A stretch of 64,000 bases of DNA from Brachypodium distachyon. Its lineage: Eukaryota > Streptophyta > Magnoliopsida > Poales > Poaceae. The stretch covers positions 45,411,237 through 45,475,236 of the forward strand of contig NC_016133.3 in NCBI RefSeq assembly GCF_000005505.3, written 5' to 3'. Numbering within the stretch: position 1 is the first letter of the stretch; each line of letters begins with the position of its first letter. Shown here piece after piece: positions 56,681 to 64,000 of this stretch. The notes below the pieces were generated by a model, which searched no databases, was not told the DNA's origin, and saw only the letters and a program-made list of their open reading frames with translations. A program made the translations under genes and the position numbers.

Positions 56681-59600
56681 GAGTTGGGGCATGGTACCAT
56701 ATAGCCGGAAGAACCATGCGCCCTTGGTAAGTTTTGTCTACTTGCTTCTTCGATTTTCTTTCGACATGATTGTATGCCGGCCTCTGGCCGATAATATCTT
56801 ATCTCAGTGTAACCTTATAATTTTGTGGAGAAATTTATGCTCCAACGCAATGAGGACGGGCACTCGCCGGACAAGCGCTTCGGAAGCGATCGCTTGGGAG
56901 CTGACTCGGAAGATCCGGATTCGGAGGATCACATGCCGATTCCTCATGCCGGCCCCAGACGTGCCGTAGGTAATAACTCCCGACCTCCTCTCATGTATAT
57001 CAGAGCTCTTATCTCCAAAATGCTCACGTCTGCTTTGGTCCGGGAGCAGCTGACTTGGACGATCCGAGCCTTGATGTGGCCCCCGTTGCTGCTTCGGTGT
57101 CAGCCGGTGAGAAGCATGTTGCCGACACAGAGCTTTCCAGGACTATGAAGCGGAAGAAAACCACTGGCCGGCAACCGAAGCCGAAACCCATGGTCGTCGG
57201 GTAAGCTTTATGCCATTTCGATTTCTAATGTCGGTATTTTCCTTAACCGATATGAAGGTAACAACATTCCATTCCTGCAGGGATGCTCTGACTGCCACTC
57301 GGTCTCAGACCTGCATCGTGTCCGAGATCCCAGCAAGCTCATCTCCGCGTGCAGAGCCTTCTACCCAGGCCACGGGAGAAACCGAGACCACCGCAGATCC
57401 GACATCCCTCGTCCAGGAGGTCGGCCCCGGCATCGACGCTTCAAGCATCGCCCAAGCCGAGACGTCAGCGGCCGGGACTGCTCCTTCGTCGGCAGCGCCT
57501 AATGCGCAAACGCGACCGTTGGCCACGGATCCTCCTCGTCAGCCGGCAGAGCAGCCCCAACAACCTCAAACCACAGCAACGCTGCCGCCGCAGCAGCCAC
57601 CACAGCCGCAACCGACACAGCTGGCGGCCGCTCAAGCGAGAAAGACTTGGAGCTCTGCCATCCCAGCAGGACAGCAGCCTCCGAGTTCATCCGGCTCGCC
57701 GTCTATCCGGGGTACTCAAGGAGTTCCTCTTAGGACAACAAGCGGGCAGAGCTGGGGATCCCTCGGCCAATATGCCATGGATTGGAACAACGTCGACAGT
57801 TATGAGGTTAACTCCGACACAATCCAGACGGCACAACAGAATGCTCTGGTGGGGTCATCACCCGTGGCGGCAACTCCAGAGTCGCTGGCGGCCCGGATGT
57901 TCCAGGCAAGGGTTGCATTGTTCGAGTCCAGCCGAGCTGCCGAGGTACGAAAATTCCTTGAAGTTTTTTATTCTATCTTTAGCATATATACTCCTAGTCC
58001 CTGAGGTTTAGGGCGAGTAAGAAATAGTCGGCCTGAAGCTTGTCTTGAAAAAACTTCAAACACTGTTTCCCGAGATTCAGGCCGGGTTTAGAAAAGCCGT
58101 CCTGAAGCTTAAAAACTTCAAACACTATTTCCCGAGATTCAGGCCGGGTTTAAGATAGTCGGCCTGAAGCTTAAAAACTTCAAACATTATTCCCCGAGAT
58201 TTAGGCCGGGTTAGAATAGTTGGCCTGAAGCTTAAAAACTTCAAACACTATTCCCCGGGATTCAGGCCGGGTTTAGAGTACTCGGCCTGAAGCTTAAAAA
58301 CTTCAAACACTATTCCCCGAGATTCAGGCCGGGTTTAGAATAGTCAGCCTGAAGCTTAAAAACTTCAAACACTATTCCCCGAGATTCAGGCCGGGTTTAG
58401 AATAGTCGGCCTGAAGCTTAAAAACTTCAAACATTATTCCCCGAGATTCAGGCCGGTTTTAGAATAGCCGGCCTGAAGCTTATAGTTGCTGATTTGCCAT
58501 TGCTATCAAATTAACTGTGGATCATCTTCTTGTAGAGCTGTATGAATAAACGGAACTCGATCTTCAAACTCCTGCTTGCGTCACACCGGAAATTGACGGA
58601 CAAGCACAAGGCTTTGGTGGCCGAGCAGCAAAGCAAGAGTGAGTACACTTCCACCGACATAAAAACTGTGTCAAGTTACCTATGTACTGTGAAAACTGAC
58701 ATGTGCCGTCATAAACAACCGGGGAGGACGCACAAGTGTCGGAGCTACTGACGCGCGTTGCGGAGGTGCAAGGTATGACTTTATTCCATATGTCGGATTG
58801 TGTCCATTTCTGTCTTAAACTCTTGTAACCCGCGTCCTCCAAACAGGGGAGAAAACTCAGCTAATAGAGCAGCATCGAGATGAGGTGGCCCGGCTAAGGG
58901 CGCAACTCGAAGCGCAAGTCGAGGCGCATAAGGCCGAGGTAGTTCTACTTACCTCGGCGCTCTCTGCGCAAGCCAAAGAGAAGATCCGCCTGGAAGGCGA
59001 AGTGCAGAAAATATAAAGGTCTTCTCGCCGAAACCAAGACCCGAGCTGCCGCTGCTGAACAGGAGAAGGCCGAGAGCGCACATCTACTAGGCGCGTGCAC
59101 ACGGGATCTCGGCAAGATTGATGGATTGCTAGCCAGTAAGTTGCCCTAACCCGAATCTTTTCCTTTGAACATTTGGCCGACAATAGCAATGTGCCGGGAT
59201 TCATTACTTCTTCTTTTTCTCTTGGCACCGCATTCTACTAAAGCTGCTCAGGCCGCCGTGATTAGAGCTCGCGGAAAGAGGGATTCCTCCAAGGGACTGC
59301 CATTGGAGTACGATGTGGAGGACTATCTCATGAGCATCTGGACCTGTGTCAAGCCTTTGAAGGCTTTTGGGATTGATATGCTCAATGCCGGCATCCGCGC
59401 CTTCCAAGCTCTTTGGCCGGGAGAGGAAGCGCCGAGTGCCATCCCGAAGTTGGCGAAGCGTCTCCTGGAGGTGGAGGACCGGCTAAGCGAGTGGCGGGAG
59501 TCGGCCGCTCGCGTCGGCGCCGACGAGGCACTGTCGTTCGTACTTTCTTGGTACGACGGCATTAACCTCGACGTGTTGCAGTCCATGCGCGTCGGCTCTC

Positions 59601-59821
59601 CCTTCCTCTCGAACCCGGAGTTGATTGCAAAACGTCAAGAATGGGCCTACTCCTTCATCCAGTATGCTGACGTGCACACTTTTGTGGAGGGTCCAAGATC
59701 GGACGCGGACGAGGAGGCGGCTGAGGAAGAAGAAGAGGAGATGGATGAAGAAATCGTGGCCGAGTCACCTTCTGCCGCGACAGATGCTCCGAGTGCCGGC
59801 ACCAATGATCCTGCCGCCTGA
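56681..59821 (+). pseudogene. Antisense ORF (aORF) of the gypsy element
   Basis: Plus-strand exons can be followed. 56825-56970 is an acidic stretch. About 57046-57199 ends TTGRQPKPKPMVVG before GTAAGC. 57282-57943 is Gln/Pro/Thr-rich and ends in MFQARVALFESSRAAE before GTACGA. 58536 to about 58640 holds SIFKLLLASHRKLTDKHKAL. A coiled coil at about 58840-59016 holds EQHRDEVARLRAQLEAQVEA. The last exon, 59240-59821, holds LPLEYDVEDYLMSIWTCVKP, FQALWPGEEAPSAIPKLAKR and an acidic tail. Stops (for example at about 59016) and missing 5' sequence make it nonfunctional. Proteins of this kind are element-encoded and of unknown function. It is not a host gene. Confidence 0.65.
58001..58485. repeat. 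62-bp minisatellite in the aORF intron, about eight copies
   Basis: The unit is 'gattcaggccgggtttagaa', 'tagtcggcctgaagctt', 'aaaaacttcaaacactattccccga'. Six units are full and close to identical. The first is longer and divergent and the last is truncated by the following exon. Each unit carries one HindIII-type AAGCTT. Confidence 0.92.
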
Positions 59822-60465
59822 ATTCATGCCTATTGATGTCGGCAAAAAAACTCTTTAAAACTGTTAGATCCCCGGGATGCCGGGTGCAGATGTAAATACT
59901 TTGAAGTACTTTACTTGCGATGCACAATGGTTTAAATTGGCTTATGCCACATGTTATCAAGTTCCCAACCGAGTCACCGAGTTTATTTTTCTGTTGGTGA
60001 ATTATATGACCTTGGCTCTTTGTCTGCCTTGTCGGCGTTCGACATATGAATCACGAAGTCATAGAATAGACCTTTCAAAAAATCTTAAACTCAAAAAACT
60101 CGCCTGGAAATGCCCGGTATAGGAAAGGAATGCTGGGTTAGATAAGATAACGCGCATCTCGGCTCGCTCATTTGTTTGTTTCCACAATCGCTTTTCATGT
60201 GTTCGAGAACCTCGTACCCATGCTCTAGCTTGCCATGAAGCCGGGTTGCGGACAACAGCTAAGTTATAGAGGGAGTTTTCAGTATCGACACATTACTAGA
60301 CCGACATAATATTACACAATCAAGCCATGCCGACAGACAAATAGATAGATGTAACACAACATTCATATAGCATGGGAGTCCCCGAGTTCCTTTTAAGAAC
60401 CCGGCGGATAATTCATTGTTTCAAAATATTCGACATAAGGAAAGAACGATACAAATACTCATCTC
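59822..60465. other. Spacer between antisense ORF and pol 3' end
   Basis: Non-coding in both directions. The two element genes converge here. Nothing else recognised. Confidence 0.5.
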
Positions 60466-61540
60466 CTAAGTATAGAACGGACGAAGCAAAACTACATTCC
60501 ATGGCCTCTTGGTTTCCTTGCCAAATCTGTCCATCCTGTTCGCGTTGGGGTCCTGCGCATCTATAAGATAGTAGGAATCATTGTGCAACGCTTTGCTCAC
60601 AATGAAGGGTCCTTCCCATGAGAGCGATAATTTATGCATGTCGGCTGTGCGCTGCACAAGCCAGAGCACAAGATCTCCATCCCGGAACACCCGCAGATTT
60701 ACCTTCCGGCTGTGATAACGCCTAAGGTGTTGTTGATAGATGACTGACCGAGATAAAGCCAATTCCCGTGCTTCTTCGAGCAGGTTGACGTCATTTTCTC
60801 AAGCTTCTTTTACCTCGGCTTCCGTATACATGGTCACTCGCAGAGACTCATGTAGAATGTTAGCTGGTAAGACAACTTCCACCCCGTATACGAGGAAAAA
60901 TGGCGTATAGCCCGTGGAATGATTTGGAGTTGTCCTGAGACTCCACAACACTGCTAGGAGCTCATCTAGCCAGCATCCTAGAGTGCGTTCCAGTGGTTCA
61001 ATTAGCCGAGGTTTTATGCCGGCTAAAACCATGCCGTTTTCTCTCTCAACTTGCCCGTTGGACTGAGGATGTGCTACTGAGGCGACATCCAGTCGGACTT
61101 TCTTTTCCGCACAAAACCGCGCAAAAGGCGTCTCTGCGAAGTTTGTTCCGTTATCTGTGATGATGCTGTGCGGATAGCCGTATCTTAAGATGATATCCTT
61201 CAAAAATGATACCACGGTCTTGCTGTCACACTTCCGTATCGGATTCACTTCAATCCATTTGGTGAACTTGTCAACCATGACCAAGATATGCGTCATGCCT
61301 ACTCGTGCCCGCTTGAAGGGTCCTACCATATCCAAGCACCAAACAGCAAATGGCCAAGTGATTGGGATGGTCTTAAGCGCAGATGTCGGCATACCTCTGG
61401 CAACCGTTGCACTTCCTCACCATATCTTCCACCTCCTACAACGCACTCGGCCAGTAGAAACCGTGCCGGAATGCCTTGGCCACCAACGTTCTTGAGGATG
61501 CATGATGACCACACTCCCCTTGGTGAATATCCTGGAGGAT
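60466..61540 (-). pseudogene. Gypsy integrase, broken
   Basis: Minus-strand order: a zinc-binding HHCC region at about 61540-61395 (HQGECGHHASSRT... and CNGCQRY) with an in-frame stop. Then the catalytic core, 61380-60800, with the three acidic residues in CLDMVGPF, ITDNGTNF and GQVERENG. A C-terminal region, 60762-60466, has LVLWLVQRTADMHKLSLSWE and GPFIVSKAL. An in-frame TGA at 60799-60801 separates core and C-terminus, and a frame change lies before the core. Confidence 0.88.
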
Positions 61541-63187
61541 TTATTGTCCTTCTTCTAGCTCAACGTAACGCTGCAATACGTTAGTGACACTTCTCTTATA
61601 TAGCTTGTCGTTGATGATGGTGTATGCTTTTGGTCTTCTCTGAATTTGCCTTGCCAACACTTCTTCCGGCAGACTCCCATCCTTGAGGTATGACATTATT
61701 GGATGTGCCCAAGCTGGCACAGGACGAGTTACAAAAATTTGCTCATCTACCTCCATTGGTTCAACCGCCATTGCCTCAGCCGAGTTAGGGCGCTCAGTCC
61801 CCGGGTTACCGGAACCACTGCCACTGTCAATGTCCATTGGAGTGATGTCAGCTCCCGAACTTGCCGGAATGAATATCGATTCCGATTCTGGTGACGGCTT
61901 GATTGATGGCTTCCGTAGATATTCCAACGCAACGCCGGCCGGGATGGCCTGCCGTGTTGATCCTAGCTTCGACAAAGTGTCGGCAGCCTCGTTCTCCGCC
62001 TGCGGTATATGGTGGAACTCACACCCTTCAAAGTGGCCACTAATCTTGTGCACATGAAAACGGTATAGTGCCATGTTGGCATCCAATGCATCCCAATTGC
62101 CAGAGGCTTGCTGGACCACCAAGTCGGAATCACCAAAACATTGAATCCGGCGAACACCGATCTCCTTTGCCATCTTCAGTCCGTGAACCAGCGCCTCGTA
62201 CTCGGCGACGTTGTTGGATGCTACAAATTCATTTTGCAACACATACTTCAACTGGTCACGTTTGGGCGAAGCGAGAACTATGCCGGCACCAAGCCCACTT
62301 TTCACTTTGGAGCCAACAAAATGCATTTTCCAATAACTAGTTTCAGGTGGTGGTGGTTCATATTCCATCTCGGCCCAATCCACCAGGAAATCCGCCAGCG
62401 CCTGAGACTTCACTGCATCTCGTCTGTCATACTGCAGCGTGTAGGGTGCTAACTCAATAGCCCACTTAGCTATCCGGCCGCTTGCATCTTTGTTGCTCAT
62501 GATTTCCGAGATGGGTGCTTCACATATGACCCGGATCTGATGTGCATCAAAATAATGCTTCAGCTTCTTTGCCGCCATATAAACACCGTACGCCATCTTC
62601 TGGTAACGAGGATAATTCTGTTTTGATGATGATAACACCTCACTCAGGTAATATACCGGCCTCTGTACCGACTTGCCGTCTTCATCTCTCTCCACCACTA
62701 TGACGGCACTGACAACCCGGTTTGTTGCTGCTATATACAACAACATCAGCTCTTGCGCCATTTGCGAGGCTAATATCGGCGTCGCAGCGATCATCTTCTT
62801 CAGTTCTTGGAAAGCTACCTCTGCCTGTTGCGTCCACAAAAACTTGTCGGTTTTCTTCATCAGCTGGTATAAGGGCATTGCCTTTTCACCCAGCCGACTA
62901 CCAAAACGACTTAGCGATGCTAAACATCCAGTGAATTTCTGCACATCTTTGAGACATTTCGGCAGTTTCATTCTTTCTATGGCGGCAATTTTCACATGAT
63001 TTGTTTCTATACCTCGGCTTGACACCAGTAATCCGAGTAGCTTTCCTGCCGGCACACCGAATGTGCATTTGACCGAGTTTAGCTTCATTCGGAATCTCCT
63101 CAAATTTGCAAATGTCTCCCGGATATCATCCAGCAACGTGACGCTTTCTTTGGTTTTTATGACGACATCGTCGACATATACCTGCAC
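61541..63187 (-). pseudogene. Gypsy RT 3' part, RNase H and second (archaeal-type) RNase H
   Basis: An open stretch of 548 codons. It begins at the RT catalytic YVDDVVIKT and continues through the RT thumb (GVPAGKLLGLLVSSRGIE). The gypsy RNase H region follows (VYYLSEVLSSSKQNYPRYQK, then ANDAS-like MSNKDASGRIAKWAIEL). A second RNase H-like domain comes next (GAGIVLASPKRDQLKYVLQ; ASNNVAEYEALVHGLKMAKE; FGDSDLVVQQASGNW; FHHIPQAENEAADTLSKLG). A linker leads to the integrase. The upstream frame is broken, so this is part of a dead pol gene. Confidence 0.88.
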
Positions 63188-63835
63188 GTATTTGCCGAAT
63201 TGGTCGTGCAGGCATTTCTACATGCACCTTTGGTAAGTAGCCCCTGCATTTCTCAAACCAAACGGCATAGTGCAATAGCAATAACCCCGAATGGGGTGAT
63301 AAAGGATGTCTTTATTTGATCATTAGGGTTCAGCGGTATCTGGTGAATTCCAGAGTACGCGTCTACAAAAGACAACAACCCACACCTGGCAGTGGAGTCG
63401 ATCACTTGATCGATCCGAGGTAACGGAAAAGGATCCTTAGGGCATGCCTTGTTCAAGCTAGTGTAGTCGATACACATGCGCCACACCTTGGCAGCAGTTG
63501 GGTCATCTTTTTTCTTCTCCACCATGACCGGGTTAGCCAACCAGTCAGGGTGCAACACTTCCATGATAAAGCCGGCAGCTAGAAGCCGGGATATCTCTTC
63601 CGATATTATCTTCCTTAAGTCATCGGCGAAGCGTCAAAGGGGCTGCCTCACTGGTCTTGCGTCCGGCCTGACATGCAATGAGTGCTCAGCCAACTCCCTC
63701 AGCACACCCGGCAAGTCTTGATTTGACCATGCGAAGATGTCCCGATTCTCACGGAGGAAGCTGGGGAGCTCGCCTTCCTAATTCTCATTCAGGCCGGCAC
63801 CAATGATGAAGGTGCGGTCCGGGAACTCAGTGTTG
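63188..63835 (-). pseudogene. Gypsy reverse transcriptase 5' part, frameshifted
   Basis: Minus strand: RENRDIFAWSNQDLPGVLRE and LAEHSLHV at about 63760-63670, then PDWLANPVMVEKKKDD, WRMCIDYTSLNKACPKDPFP and LLSFVDAYSGIHQI (first catalytic Asp). A frame change at about 63290 is needed before TMPFGLRNAGATYQRCM. A TAG at about 63220 follows and separates this from YVDD. Another stop lies at about 63780 and a further frame change at about 63640. Confidence 0.85.
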
Positions 63836-64000
63836 TCGCACCAGTGGCACCCGGGGTACCACCGCTGCGCGACGCGTGGGCACCGTTCCCGAGTTCCCGG
63901 GAAGGTCTCATCCCGGGGAGCGTCTGTGAGCTCCCGGGCAAGCTACTAGCCCGAAAGGGGCTAGCGGGGCTTCGGGGAATATTCCCGCCTGGGCATCTCC
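63836..64000. other. GC-rich window end, origin unclear
   Basis: Sequence rich in CCCGGG / GTTCCCGAGTTCCCGGGAA-type palindromes. It does not continue the pol reading clearly and may be an LTR piece or another insertion cut by the window edge. Confidence 0.35.

Larger units (their letters stand above)
56681..64000 (-). mobile_element. Tat-lineage Ty3/gypsy retrotransposon, truncated and degenerate
   Basis: Pol lies on the minus strand (60466 to about 63835) in the order reverse transcriptase, RNase H, second RNase H-like domain, integrase. An intron-containing antisense ORF (plus strand, 56681-59821) lies beyond the pol 3' end. A second archaeal-type RNase H and an antisense ORF between pol and the 3' LTR are features known from Tat-lineage elements (Grande, Retand, RIRE2 relatives). 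No LTR is seen at the left: only about 320 bp separate the DUF493 stop from antisense-ORF sequence, so the 3' end was lost. Gag, protease and the 5' LTR lie outside the window or are missing. Confidence 0.85.

Noticed and set aside
58001..58485. Regular direct repeats resembling a CRISPR array
   Set aside because: Units are contiguous with no unique spacers, and the context is a plant retrotransposon.
59165..59821. Stand-alone host gene of 218 codons
   Set aside because: Composition, splice context and position beyond the pol 3' end fit the antisense ORF of a Tat-lineage element.

Overview
The window is nuclear DNA from a grass (Poaceae). The evidence is plant-type split genes with GT-AG introns, GC-rich first exons beside AT-rich introns, many Stowaway MITEs with the CTCCCTCCGT terminus and TA target duplications, and PIF/Harbinger, Mutator-like, CACTA, hAT, copia and Tat-lineage gypsy remnants. 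Species cannot be fixed by eye.

Five host genes stand in a sea of repeats. (1) 3670-5019, minus: F-box protein with Sel1-like repeats and a MYND zinc finger, three exons, 364 aa. (2) 16309-21633, plus: UBA5, the E1 enzyme of UFM1 conjugation, 14 exons, 425 aa. (3) 42290-42616, plus: single-exon cysteine-rich DnaJ-type zinc-finger protein of 108 aa, resembling BSD2. (4) 49268-49855 (probable start 49334), plus: short protein with the coiled coil and CxxC tail of SGR5/IDD14-type factors but no C2H2 fingers, and two EAR-like LxLxL motifs. (5) 53384-56362, plus: five-exon, probably organelle-targeted DUF493 (YbeD-like) protein, 185 aa. They share no obvious pathway and are separately transcribed.

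Mobile DNA, left to right: a four-copy ~250-bp tandem array (1200-3180) split by an 868-bp PIF/Harbinger-type element (1475-2342, TSD TTA); Stowaway cluster 5.9-6.5 kb; hAT transposase pseudogene 8287-10043 abutting a solo LTR (10049-10546, TSD AATCC); copia RNase H relic at 15.1-15.4 kb; PIF-type element 22171-23033 (TSD TAA); Mutator-like element 23308-24364 (9-bp TSD AGGATACAG); an 11.4-kb CACTA element 24956-36333 (TSD ATG); PIF-type element 47072-48591 (TSD TTA) carrying a broken gene; and, from about 56.68 kb to the window end, a truncated Tat-lineage gypsy element with pol on the minus strand and an intron-containing antisense ORF on the plus strand.

The most interesting structure is the CACTA element. 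It has two minus-strand transcription units, one for an ORF1/ULP1-protease-like gene and one for a TNP2 transposase. Each has its own related leader, TATA-like box and palindromic CCAGTGGCGG array, so subterminal-type repeats also sit in the middle. Both units carry frameshifts or stops, so the element appears dead. The finger-less SGR5/IDD-like gene is the most interesting host gene.
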